A stretch of 64,000 nt of DNA. Source: Triglochin maritima (taxonomy: Eukaryota > Streptophyta > Magnoliopsida > Alismatales > Juncaginaceae). The first letter of the stretch is position 1, and every line of letters starts with the position of its first letter. The stretch spans positions 30,215,741-30,279,740 of the forward strand of contig OY821782.1 in assembly GCA_963682175.1 (NCBI GenBank), in the 5' to 3' direction. Both the position numbers and the translations under genes were made by a program. Under the pieces are notes generated by a model, which was not told the origin of the DNA, made no database searches, and saw nothing but the letters and a program-made list of their open reading frames with translations. This document shows positions 1 to 10,352 of this stretch, piece by piece.

Positions 1-1831
1 CAAGATCATGAAGGCCCAACCGAGATTCCTTTGGTTAGTGGGAGCGTGAGTGAGAGACCATCACAAGAAATTATGAGAGAATCTCAATCATCCCCACCAA
101 GTGTACGTTCAAGAGTTGAATGTGAACCCACTCCTCAAGAAATTGTGGAAGAAGTTCGAGAAACACGAAAAGAACCAAAAGAACTGAGAAGGTCAACAAG
201 GGAAAGGAAGAAACCCGACTTATATCTGGGACTTCATGAAATCATGGTACTAGATACCAATGATCCCTTGACCTTCCAAGAAGCAATGGAAAGGGAAGAC
301 TCCAAACTATGGCTTAAGGCCATGGAATCCGAAATAGAATCCATGTATGATAATCAAGTGTGGAACTTGGAAAAAGGCCATTCAAAATAAATGGGTTTTC
401 AAGAGGAAGATGGACATGGATGGGAACTTAACAACCTACAAAGCGAGGCTTGTAGCGAAGGGTTTCACTCAAGTTCCAAGGAATTGACTATGATGAAACT
501 TTTTCACCGGTTGCCATGTTCAAGTCTATTCGGATAATACTCGCTATTGCTGCATTTCATGATTATGAAATATGGCAAATGGATGTCAAAATGGCGTTCC
601 TTAATGTGAACTTGGAGGAGGATGTGTACATGGTACAGCCTCAAGGTTTTGAAGATCCAAAGAATAGCGAGAAGGTATGCAAGCTTCAAAGATCCATTTA
701 TGGATTGAAGCAAGCATCAAGGAGTTGGAACAAACGCTTTGACGAGGAAGTGAAGAAGTTTCACTTCATTCAAAGTAAGGAAGAACCTTGTATATACAAG
801 AAGGTCAGTGGGAGCCATGTAGTATTCCTAATCTTATATGTCGATGACATATTACTCATGGGCAATCATATTCCTTTGCTTGAGCAAACGAGAAGTTCAT
901 TGAAATATGCATTTTCAATGAAAGATATGGGTGAGGCTCAATACATCTTGGGAATCAAGATATATCGAGATAGATCCCGTAGACTCATTGGCCTCAGTCA
1001 ACGTACATACATTGACAAGGTCTTGGAAAGGTTCAAGATGAACAACTCCAAAAAGGGCAGTGTGCCAATGAGTATGGGTGTGCAACTCAAGAAGTCTCAA
1101 CGTGCGGAATCGCGTAAGGACTTAGAGTACATGAAGGATGTCCCTTATGCTTCGGCAATTGGGTCGATCATATACGCGATGACTTGCACAAGACCCGATG
1201 TCTCGTATGCTCTAAGCGTGACAAGTCGTCATTAATCCAACGCAGGTCCTGAGCATTGGACTGCGGTCAAGAATATCCTGAAGTACCTTAATCGGACTAA
1301 GGATAAGATTCTTGTTTATGGAGGTCAAAGGGAATTGATAGCCGAAGGGTACTCGGATGCGAGTTTCATGAGTGACCAGACGATAGAAGGTCACAATCAG
1401 GATACGTCTTTCTTCTGAATGGTGGAGCTGTGAGTTGGCGTAGTTGGAAGCAAAGCACTACGGCCGACTCAACCACTGCTTCCGAAGTAATGGTTGTCGC
1501 TGAAGCGAGCAAGGAAGGAGTGTGGATCAAGAAGTTCCTTGAAGAGCTTGGAGTAGTTCCTACGAGCGAGGGACCCATCGAGCTATTTTGCGATAATAGT
1601 GCATCTATCTCACAAATCAAGGATCCTAGATCACACCACAAAGTGAAGTACATGGATCGTAAGTACTTCGTGACACGTGACCTCGTCGACGAAGGCAAAA
1701 TAAATCTTTTATGGGTGGACACCAACAGCAACACAGCTGATCCATTCACAAAACCCTTATCCCAAGCCAAGGGCGAAATGCATTTCGAGTCCATGGGATT
1801 GAGGAACCATGTAGATTGGCTTGATGATTGA
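1..1831 (+). pseudogene. Copia element C1: pol 3' part (reverse transcriptase-RNase H), broken
   Basis: This is the end of a Ty1/Copia polyprotein; the element starts before the window. Positions 31-390 encode the charged linker after integrase and the start of the reverse transcriptase (RRSTRERKKP, then an EAMERED..WLKAMESE stretch). Positions 516-1235 hold the RT palm with the catalytic box YVDDILL near 839. RNase H follows at about 1320-1831, with acidic sites in YSDASF and FCDNSAS and the usual end ADPFTKPL. The frame shifts near 380 and near 480, and a stop (TAA at 1233) interrupts the RT-RNase H hinge, so the copy is dead. It lies directly upstream of a polypurine tract and LTR in the same orientation. 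The class assignment is firm; the lineage within Copia is not. Confidence 0.92.
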
Positions 1832-1904
1832 TATGTAATGGGGTTTACCCTAGTTATTATTGTTTTATGCATTGAGTATGTATGAGAAAGAAAACTTTAA
1901 TAAC

Positions 1905-1915
1905 AAGTGGAAGAT
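1905..1915 (+). promoter_or_regulatory. Polypurine tract of C1
   Basis: AAGTGGAAGAT lies immediately before the inferred LTR start (TGAAGG at 1916) and 74 bases after the pol stop. This is the usual place for the plus-strand primer of a Copia element. Confidence 0.6.
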
Positions 1916-3082
1916 TGAAGGGAATGTGTTTTGAAAGTTTTACTTTTAAATGTCAATTATTATGAATTGAATGAGAAATCATTTTGTTCCTTGTTTATGT
2001 TATTCGTCTTTTAGAAGTGTTAAGGAAGAGGCTCTTGGTCCTTAACCGTAGAGCTCTAAAAGATATTGGTTTACATAAAACAAAAGATATTCGCAATCAT
2101 GGTAATTAACATGGGACATTAATTACCGAGTTAAGATTGTCGTGTTGGTCATAGATCATTGTAGCTCTACAAGTGAATGACGACACGGGTATGCAAAAGA
2201 GGAAAATATTACTTTTGTATACTGAATAGACCTAATAAGTAAAATATTATAGAAATGTGTTTCTGTGTCATTAATGTTTTACTGTGTCTTTGGTCCTTTG
2301 ATATGAGACTTATATCTGATCACTTAAGAATTGCTTAATTAGACTAGTGTCTTAAGATGTCGATGAGTGTAGTGTAAAGGCATTAGTTGGTTAAGTATGA
2401 CTTTCATTGGAGAAGATAGTTAGTCAAAAGATTATCATTGCCCCTCTTAATTGAGTGATGATATTAGTGGGCCCCTTGATAAATTAAAGTTATAATGTGC
2501 ACAATGTGATTTGAGTTAAGTCACATATTTATAACTAGCTTAAAGAGATCAAGAAATGGATACTAATACAAAGATGACACAATACTACTTTGTGTGTATT
2601 CTTAATATCATGAGGCAAGGGACGGACACAAGTGGTGCACTCCATCACTAAATGGATCGGGTTTTGGTTCAAGTGGAATTAAGACATCTAACTAATTGGG
2701 AGCTATAATGTGTAGCTAGATACCGCTTATAGCTTGTGATATTAAGCTCTTAATATCACTGCCAACTTAGTTTAGATCTTCCCATATGTCACACCACAAA
2801 ACTAGGAAACAAGAAATGGGAATTTTGAGTTCATAAGATGTGTCGGGTTTCATGTAGAAAATATGACACATGGGGTGAACAAGCAAAATCACAATTATGT
2901 TGTGATTAATAACATAATTAGAATCTAAATTAAATTCACATGTGATGTAAGTATTATGGGATGTATTGATTTATCATTACATAGGATAATATGTTACATA
3001 AGTTGTGAATTAACTACTAATCCCGAAATGTCGAATTTTGTAGGGGTTTAACCAAAATTTGACCAACTGCAAAACTGTGCAC

Positions 3083-3316
3083 AAACGGTCGACCGTTTAC
3101 TGTTGATCGGTCGACCGAATGTGGCGCGGTCGACCGGACATGTCTCGACCGATAACAGGGAATTTTCCATCTGTTCAAACGGTCGACCGAATGTAATCGG
3201 TCGGTCGACCGAACATTGCGATAGAATGATTCCTGTTACGAACGGTCGACTGAGTTGTTTGACGGTCGACCGAAACCTGGTTCGAGCGGTCGATCGAACC
3301 TCGAAACGGTCGACCG
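3083..3316. repeat. CGGTCGACCG palindrome array in the C1 LTR
   Basis: About nine copies of the 10-base palindrome CGGTCGACCG, some with one change (CGGTCGACTG, CGGTCGATCG), lie within 235 bases. Spacing is irregular, at about 17-60 bases. The array lies upstream of the TATA box at 3496, so in the U3 region. Confidence 0.85.
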
Positions 3317-3495
3317 GTCCAGACGGTTAATGCAGAATTAATTTAAGAATTAATTAGATCATGCATGGAATTGGTCCATAATTGATTTAATTCGTGGCTA
3401 AGATTATTTATTATTAAATAATGGATGGTTAGATGGAAGTTTGCATGAAATCATGGGCAAGAGGTTGCACATGAATAGGTAATTTGGAGAGAACT

Positions 3496-3503
3496 TATAA
3501 ATA
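3496..3503 (+). promoter_or_regulatory. TATA box of the C1 LTR
   Basis: TATAAATA is followed by a pyrimidine-rich leader (CTCTCTCC and similar). The LTR portion downstream of this point is the portion found again inside another element at 27254-27690. Confidence 0.6.
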
Positions 3504-3965
3504 CAAGTTTATCTCATTACCTCATTAATTCATTCATTATTTTTCTCATGCAAAATCTCTCTCCATAATCCTCCACGAAATTCCCTTAATTCTTAAGATT
3601 AGTTTTTAGTTTTCAGAGAGCTTCTTCTCAAGGGAACTAAAGAGGGGTTAGTAATTAGATTCTAAACCCTATTGGAGATTGAGAGGCTAGCTCTTCTCTC
3701 TCCAATCTTGTTTAGAGTTTGGTGAAATCTCAGAGGCATCCGGCGCAGCAACAAGCATCATCAACGTCTCCGAATCTTCAAGAAGTTTTAGAGAACTTCT
3801 AGGTATGAATTTCGGAGTCCCATGTTTGTTTTAATAAAAGTTTTAAAACTAGGTATTGAAACAAACCAATGCATGCATGAAATAAATCATAGAAAATTGC
3901 TATAGATTCTTATTACGCATAAAATTCCGAAAATATATATGTGTAATTAAACTTGAAATCCTACA

Positions 3966-4242
3966 CTTATTTCATGTGTACACACAATCCACCCCTTAGG
4001 GGTTTTCCATTCCTGATTTCTATCTTCTTTTATTAGTCGCTTAGTTTTAGTTCGTTTTGTGCTTTCATTTCCTTCCTTGTTGCTACTAGTTCAGTGTAGT
4101 TTGGTTTAATCAATCTTTCTCTCCTTTGTTTCCCACTCGCCTTTGAACTATCCAAAGTCGACACACCTCCCTGTGGATCAACCCGTATTTTCCACCACTT
4201 CAACGCAGTCATGCACTTGTAGTTAATTAAAACGTTCAATCA
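3966..4242 (+). repeat. Tail (R/U5) of a Gypsy LTR, interrupted by C1
   Basis: This matches the last quarter of the solo LTR at 45851-47268: the CCACCCCTTAGGGG hairpin, the CCTCCCTGTGGATC block, CACCACTTCAACGC and the end AACGTTCAATCA. The front of this LTR is missing, presumably left of the window, so C1 most simply inserted into it. It does not run into a recognisable primer binding site. Confidence 0.7.
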
Positions 4243-5346
4243 ATGGACTACTCCACACTCATCTCTAAACTCAAGAAAACATAAAAACCACACACAACCA
4301 TAATGAAAATGTAGAAAACTAGATTAAACAAAGACCAAACATAAAGGAAATTGAATCAAATGGAAGACATCAATGTAAAGAACAAGAATTAAACTAGAAT
4401 AAAAGGAAAGATTACAAGGTTGCTCCTCTTCTCCTCCACTACACTACTAATTAAGAAACTAAAACCTACTCTAATAAACAAGAAATAAAACCTACTCTAC
4501 TAAATAAGAAAGGAAACTAACCTAAGGAGGAGAGGCGGGAAGAAGAAGAAAGAAGGCATTACAGGTCTACTTATAGAAGAAATATGTGTTTAGAAGGATT
4601 TGGAAGCAATCTGATAGTTGTAACAATTTTCTTTATAGTTTGGTGTACCCGTATAATGAAGATGAAGTAACGGGAGAAATTGGAGACCAATTGGACCCAT
4701 TGGATCGGCCCATGGCGGATTAAAATCTGCCACTGGTGGATCAATTGGGTCTGTTCTGCCCCGGTTTTCTTCAGTCACTTAAATTTCCAATTTTGCACAT
4801 GGTGTGCAGTCCAGGTTCGCTGCTTCAAGCTCGTTTGTCTTTAATTGCCCAAATACTCCTCAAGATCATGGTTTTGAAGGTTTTTTACGCCCAAAATCTT
4901 TTTCGTGCGTTCAGGTCCCTCTGGATTTCATCTAGGTCATTCATGATTTGCATATGGGTCCTTATACATGACAAACAAGACATCTTGGCTTCATTTGAGT
5001 AATTTCTTCTCACATATCAGTCTTTTCTCTTCATTTTTTTTCTTTATTACCTAACACAAGAAACAACACAAATAAAAACTCAAGTAGTACATAATTGGAA
5101 TAAAACAAAGTGTATATAGCACGAATGCAATATGTGATATGTTACTAATCATCTATCATTAAGCACATGGAAATGACAAGTTGTGGAAACCCATCATCAC
5201 ACAACCATCACCTACATCATCCTCCACCCCTGAGGAGTGGATCTTTTCTCTAAACATTACATAGAACATAGAAACAACAAATCTAGCAATAACATGCCTT
5301 AAAATACAAAGTAGAGATTTTAGCCCATGGATGAAACTAAAACTTA
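4243..5346 (-). repeat. Probable diverged LTR, minus orientation, no gene
   Basis: No coding region is supported. Read on the minus strand it has the architecture of the Gypsy LTRs elsewhere in the window: a region with GGTCC repeats, a partly palindromic block near 4700-4745, then TATAAGTAG (complement near 4570) and a pyrimidine-rich leader. No second LTR, primer site or TSD was found. It could also be part of the element whose tail is at 3966-4242. Confidence 0.35.
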
Positions 5347-5599
5347 CTGAACTGCTATTCATCGTCGAAAAACTACTTAAATTGCCCGTATATATTACCA
5401 TTTTGCCCTTCTCTCATTTCTACTGCTATAACGCGACATTTTACCCTCATATCACAAATCTCTCTTCATCTGCCTCTTATAATCATAAAAAATAATGTTT
5501 TGGAGGTCAGTAATGAGCCAACGTACGCCCCGGTGTACTCGAATCTGGTAAAATATCCAACATCTTTTTAATAATAAATAATAATAATAATAAATAACG

Positions 5600-5735
5600 G
5601 GCGTTCGCCAGATCCGCCCCTCCCATGGGGGCGGCGTCTGGCTAAGATGCCTCCCCCATGGGGGAAGCGTTTTACCCATACGCCCCGCCCATGGGAGGGG
5701 CGTCTTTCTAGGCAGGGCGGCTCCGTCGGACGCGT
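5600..5735. repeat. CpG-rich subterminal repeats of MULE-1, left
   Basis: Near-repeats of GGCGTCTGGCTAAGATGCC and CCTCCCCCATGGGGG form short palindromes centred on CCATGG. Composition is strongly GC-rich against an AT-rich surround. Confidence 0.7.
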
Positions 5736-6304
5736 GCAATTGTTTATATTTTTTTATTAAAAAGATAATTGATTATAAATTTAGATAATTGCTAAATTAA
5801 TTAATTAATAAGTTAATAATCACTATATTCAGATGACCGATACCCCTTCGGTACACCGAATAGAGATTTCCAGAGAAATGTCGAAGCTACTGACGATAAA
5901 TATTCGGATGACCGGGTAGAGATCAGTAAACCCACCCAATGATTCCAGGAAGATCAAAAACTTACTGTCTTTACGATCACGGTGGATCGATGGAAACTCG
6001 GTCATCCGAATGGAACATGTTCGGTAGACCGAGAAGCAAACGGTCGACCGTCCGACATCTCACCTTACAACAGTTTTTGCGAGCGAGACCCCCGAACGAC
6101 CTGTCGATGTGGTATTTGTAATTCGGGATGTTTTACCGACGGGGGATTTTGGATCTTAAAAATTGTTGGATCTGGAAAAAAATTGAATCTTCATCACTTG
6201 CAAAAAAACTCATTGTAATCCGACCCGTTACCACCGAAAACTTGCAAAGGAACGTTAAATAATTTGAATAACACACCGTATTATTTTAAGATTTTTTTTA
6301 ATTT

Positions 6305-6465
6305 TTTAGGATGGGGCTTCTTAGCCAGACCCCCCCCCCCCTTCGGTGAGGCGTCTTACACAGACGCCTCCGCCATGGGGAGGCATCTGGCTAAAACACC
6401 CCCCCTGGGGTGGCGTCTGTCTAAGACGCCTCCCCCATGGGGGGCGTTTTACCTAGACACCCGAC
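6305..6465. repeat. CpG-rich subterminal repeats of MULE-1, right
   Basis: These are the same units as at 5600-5735 (GAGGCGTCTG, TAAGACGCCTCCCCCATG) and include a run of about 12 C near 6331. Related units occur in MULE-2 at 35985-36190 and 40740-40875. Confidence 0.7.
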
Positions 6466-6936
6466 TCGATTTTTTTTGTGCTGGGCTTACTTCACCGAAT
6501 TCAGGCGCTTCACTAGACATTTTCGTGGTGTTTGTATTGGGAAAATGAAGAAAACGTAGGTAGAAACATTATTTTAAGAGACGGGACGAAACGGGTGTTA
6601 AATGAATTGTTAAGGGCAAAAAGGTAATTGTTGGGACGATTTAAGTAGTTTTTCGGCGACAAATAGTAGCCCCCAAAACTTGAACTTTGTGTTTTGAGTA
6701 TTTTTCATACTCTGCATGTATTGCTCTAAGTGTATTTATTTTATCATGTTTTAATAATATGTTTATGCGTTAAAGTGCTCATCTCGTGCGTAGCACGTGT
6801 TGAAAACTTATAAAAGCAGCCCGTTTTTATATATAACAAAACCAAACATGCTCTGGTGGTGCCTTCACGCGTTTCCGCCAACCATGAGTACATTTCATCT
6901 GTTGTCCACGTAGAAACGCAGATGCATGAGAGCTAA

Positions 6937-7263
6937 TTGAGAACTTGGACGAGATGGGAGCCACGTGATGGTGGTACACGTGAGGTGAAGAAGATTGTTG
7001 GAGTCGCTCACGTGCACCTGAAGGTTGGCAAATGTAGCGACACCACCAGTTTCATGTCCATACTTCTGGATGAGGATGACTTCAAAATTATTTTTGGTAT
7101 GGAATTTTCGATGCAGGCATGGACAACCTTATCTGGGAAGCACAACGAGGAGTTTAGGCATCATACCCCGCCTTTGTCGCTAGTACGCTTGAGGCACGTA
7201 CCGTTCATCCAATCCCACCACGAAAGCTACTTATTGCTTTGGAAAAGCCTCGTCAAAAAATAA
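6937..7263 (+). pseudogene. Possible Gypsy aspartic-protease fragment
   Basis: The 108-codon frame contains DDFKIIFGMEFSMQA, which resembles the C-terminal half of a Ty3/Gypsy protease (usual form DDFDVILGMDFL), preceded by a HVHLKVGKCSDTTSF stretch in the right place. The catalytic DTG/DSG end is not seen, and neither gag nor polymerase is adjacent. I read it as an isolated relic. A short host exon is possible but less likely. Confidence 0.4.
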
Positions 7264-7883
7264 CTTTTTTTATAGAAAATAACTTTTTTATAGAAAATAA
7301 CTTATGAATGCACAGTAAATGCTAACAATATAGTTGGGTGCCCCATCTTGACTTTATTACATAAAAAAGTATATTGACTTCCTCGAGAATTCGGATAGCA
7401 TGTGCATAAAGAACAAGAAGTGAATAGCACATGTGATGGCTTCCATCGTCACTTTCAATTCCCAACTCAAAAAAAATCAAGCAAGATCACAAGTCATTTT
7501 TATCTTTCATGTCAGTTTTCCATTACTGCTTAAAATTTATTCTAAATCTTTCCATCTCAGCTTTCTAATCTAACAATTTATTCTAAATCTATCAATTTAT
7601 CATGCAAACGTCAACCTTTCCAACTCAGCATTTCTCTATCCTCCACCTTATCTAATACCTTTTCCCTATTCACCACTATATTTTTAGAATTTTATATCAA
7701 TGTAATTAAAATTATTATTTCATCCTTTTTAAAACTATATTAATTAGTTATCATAAATTATTAAAACAATTCATAAATTAATAATAATATGTAAAAAGTT
7801 AACGATTATCTTAGAAAATCAAAGACTACAAACCATACCGAAACATTGTCATAAATTAAAATACAATAACGTAAGGTGTTTAA
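7264..7883. other. Non-coding AT-rich stretch
   Basis: No gene is supported. There is a short direct repeat of TTTTATAGAAAATAAC at 7269-7305 and a weak 40-base direct repeat around 7528-7600 built on TTTATTCTAAATCT. It leads into the 3' end of the PIF/Harbinger transposase fragment on the minus strand and probably includes that element's left end, but I could not fix the terminus. Confidence 0.5.
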
Positions 7884-8207
7884 TTAATTATTGGGCCCAA
7901 AATGCTGCCATATGTTTCCTACTAAATCAGTTTTAGCGCTGGATGCTTGTTCTTGTTGCAAACTTGTTCCATATTTCACGATTCGGTCCGGGGAGTACTT
8001 GAAAGGCTCATCATTATATGCTACTCTAATTTCACTACTACTTGGCCGTTCTTGGTTGAATTTAGTTGGATCGGAACAATAACCATATGTATCACGTTCA
8101 TCTTTTATTATCATATTATGCAAGTCATCGGGATGTTATGCGATATTTTTTGTTCCATGCAAGAGATGGTCGTCGAACTATTGCAAATTGTGATCGAAGC
8201 ACTCTAA
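7884..8207 (-). pseudogene. PIF/Harbinger transposase (HARBI1-like DDE), C-terminal fragment
   Basis: On the minus strand the motif LHNMIIKDERD, preceded by FAIVRRPSLAWNKK, is the conserved C-terminal block of plant PIF/Harbinger DDE transposases. The frame then runs to DLVGNIWQHFG and a stop at 7884, the usual end of this family. A frameshift lies just before LHNMI. The catalytic N-terminal two thirds are absent: only about 330 bases of non-CACTA sequence lie between this and the partner gene at 12900-14048. The element is therefore internally deleted and inactive. Confidence 0.75.
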
Positions 8208-8250
8208 ATACACACCATATCTTTGTGTACTGCTTCTTGACAACATAACA

Positions 8251-8368
8251 ACTCGATGAAACAAGTACAACATCTCTTGGAAAAAAAGACAACTACAACG
8301 ACTTAGTGAAACAAGTACAAAATCTCTTGAAAAAAAGGACAACCACAACAACTTAACAAAACAACTAC
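8251..8368. repeat. 50-bp tandem repeat split by CACTA-1
   Basis: Units starting at about 8258, 8308 and 8358 share GAAACAAGTACAACATCTC and a run of A. The third unit is cut after ACAACTAC by the CACTA element and resumes at 12782 with ATCTCTTTGG. The period is 50 bases. Confidence 0.75.
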
Positions 8369-8385
8369 CACTCCTGGAAAATCGG

Positions 8386-8775
8386 TCTACCACGTTGTCC
8401 CTAGCACGTTAGATGTTACCAATCCGACGTGGCATACCCTTTACCACATCAGATATTAGCAAACCAACGTGGAAGAGTCTATTTTTTAATATCCTACCAC
8501 GTCGGTCATAGAATCCAACGTGGTACAGGGTATTCCACGTCGGTGTTTACATTGACCGACAGGTAAGGGTCCATTTTTTATTTTTTTAAATAATTCATAC
8601 CCTACCACGTTGGTCTTGCAGAACGACGTGGAAGACCACCTACCACGTCGGCTTAATTCACCACCGACGTGGTAGGGTTAAAATATTCACACCCTACCAC
8701 GTCAGTGTTTAATTAATCAAACGTGGTAGGGGGTCCTCCACGTTGGTTAGTTATGTATCCGATGTGGTAGGATAT
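8386..8775. repeat. Left subterminal repeats of CACTA-1
   Basis: Repeated direct and inverted copies of TACCACGTCGGT and ACCGACGTGGTAGG occur about every 20-60 bases. A further cluster lies at 9120-9240. Confidence 0.85.
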
Positions 8776-9386
8776 TCATAAACCCCAAACCCATATTTCA
8801 AGAAACGTGAAACCCTTTCTTTCCCTGACCAGATCATTCATGTCTTCTTACTCGCGCGACCTCTCCTTCCTGGTAACCCCCTTCCCCAAGCAACCTCTCC
8901 TTTCCGGCAACGCTGAAGTGTAAGTCTACGACAAACAACATTCCTTTTGTTTTATTATTGCTCGTAAACTTTTCTTTGGTAGGTGGTCTTCCGACAATAT
9001 TTCTTTTGTTGGTTGGAAAAATATTTTTCTGCTCGAAAACATCTTTCTTGTTTTGACTATAAACTACATATGGGAATGCAATACAAATTTCATGTTTTCG
9101 GTATTTAGGCATGGATAGGGTCTTCCACGTCGGTTTAATTTATTCGACTTTTCAGGGGGGTCTTCCACGTCGGTGTTCAATTTATCCGACGTTGCAGGGG
9201 GTCTTCCACGTCGGTGCTTAATTTATTAGACGTGGTAGGGTATTTGTAAAAACACTCTACCCAGAATTCTGATTGTTTTTTTTCTGAGATTCGTTCTCCT
9301 AGAAAATGGTCACTTGTAAAAAATAGTTTAAAAAATATAAGAGATTTTATCCTTTATGGAGATCATACTCGTAAACCATATTCAAA

Positions 9387-10330
9387 ATGGCTCCAACCTT
9401 ACATCTAGAACTCATTCCAGAAGTTTTTTTGTATTGTTTTAGGTTAATGACTCCCAGCAAGAAGAACCGCCCTCAAAATGGCGATGAATGCTCGACGTCG
9501 GTTCCTTCATGTGGAGCAACTCTTATGTTAGAGTTGCAACAAAAAATAAAACGTGAAGGTCCATTGCCTTTGGACTTTTATTCTGTCTTAGAGCCTTGGC
9601 CTAGTTATTTGGTTACTCTCACTAGAACCAAGGTTAATATTTGTATTGAAAAGTAGTCACAAGTTGATTCTTCTCTAAAAGAACAAATTTGGAAGGATGT
9701 AACAGTATGGTTTTTTTATTAGTTTTATTTAAAATTCCCCCTCTTATTGATTCTAATTTACATCTTTTGGTTGTAGGACAAATTCATTTTTCAATCCACT
9801 AAAACGTTGAAGAAAAGGTGGATTTCGTATGTTGGTAACCAGTGGAAAGACTTTAAAACAAGGTTGGCGTACATGTTCATCGTTGGGGAATATAAGGATT
9901 GTGACCCTTGTGCTATTTACAATTACATTACGTCGAGTTCATGGGCTGACTTCAAAAGAACCAGACTTTCTCCAGAATTTATGGTAATATATATACTCAT
10001 TTTTTAATATGTAGAATTTATTATGTTCATTTTGATAATTAATTCATTAAATTCTTTTTCAGGAAATATGAGAGCTGACCAAGAAATGACAATCTGGTAA
10101 CAAGTTCCAGTATAGATTGTCCAGAGGTGGCTACTGCAAACTTGAGGAAAAGATGATGATGATGGAAAAAAAAATTCCTAAAAAAAGAAGCTCTGGAAGC
10201 GGGTATGAGTGAAGAGCAGGAAAGTAATTTGTCGTCTCCATCTCCGATATCTAAAGAAGAGAAGTGGAAGAAAGCACATATTACTCCGGAAGGCAGCTAC
10301 ATTAATAAGGAGTCTGAACTAGTTGCCTCC
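9387..10330 (+). pseudogene. Plant Ptta/En/Spm transposase-like (Transposase_24 type), broken
   Basis: Exon-like pieces match the second protein of plant CACTA elements. One is at 9387-9656 (start near MTPSKKNRPQ, then PLPLDFYSVLEPWP). Another, at 9778-10000, contains KRWISYVGNQWKDFKTRL and the block WADFKRTRLSPEF. A third, at 10065-10200, reads NKFQYRLSRGGYCKLEEKMM with stops. The gaps look like introns (acceptors at TTGTAGGAC near 9775 and TTTCAGGAA near 10060), but stops and shifts in the last piece show it is decayed. The family protein is a DNA-binding or accessory factor for CACTA transposition; that role is inferred from homology only. Confidence 0.7.
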
Positions 10331-10352
10331 ACGATTGTAAGTTAATTTTAAT

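Larger units (their letters stand above)
1916..3965 (+). repeat. 3' LTR of C1 (about 2.05 kb)
   Basis: The LTR begins TGAAGGGA after the polypurine tract and ends ATCCTACA, where the sequence switches abruptly to a Gypsy LTR tail. The ends look like a decayed TGTAGGA/TCCTACA inverted pair. It contains a palindrome array, a TATA box at 3496 and a pyrimidine-rich leader. The part from about 3509 to the end recurs, diverged, at 27254-27690, which supports the right boundary. The matching 5' LTR lies outside the window, so the target-site duplication cannot be checked. Confidence 0.72.
5347..6674. mobile_element. MULE-1: non-autonomous Mutator-like element
   Basis: The ends are long inverted repeats. 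The left end reads CTGAACTGCTATTCATCGTC and the complement of the right end reads GGGGGCTACTATTTGTCGCC; both continue into AAAACTACTTAAAT and a CCATTTTGCCCTT-like block. The flanks AAAACTTAC (5339-5347, overlapping the left end by one base) and AAAACTTGA (6675-6683) agree at 7 of 9 positions, a decayed 9-bp duplication of the kind Mutator elements make. CpG-rich repeats lie inside both ends. No transposase is encoded; short frames inside (for example 5982-6218) match nothing I know. The same terminal repeats bound MULE-2, which could have supplied transposase when it was intact. Confidence 0.75.

Noticed and set aside
3966..4242. Continuation of the Copia C1 LTR
   Set aside because: The sequence matches the tail of the Gypsy solo LTR at 46985-47268, and the Copia LTR ends at ATCCTACA.
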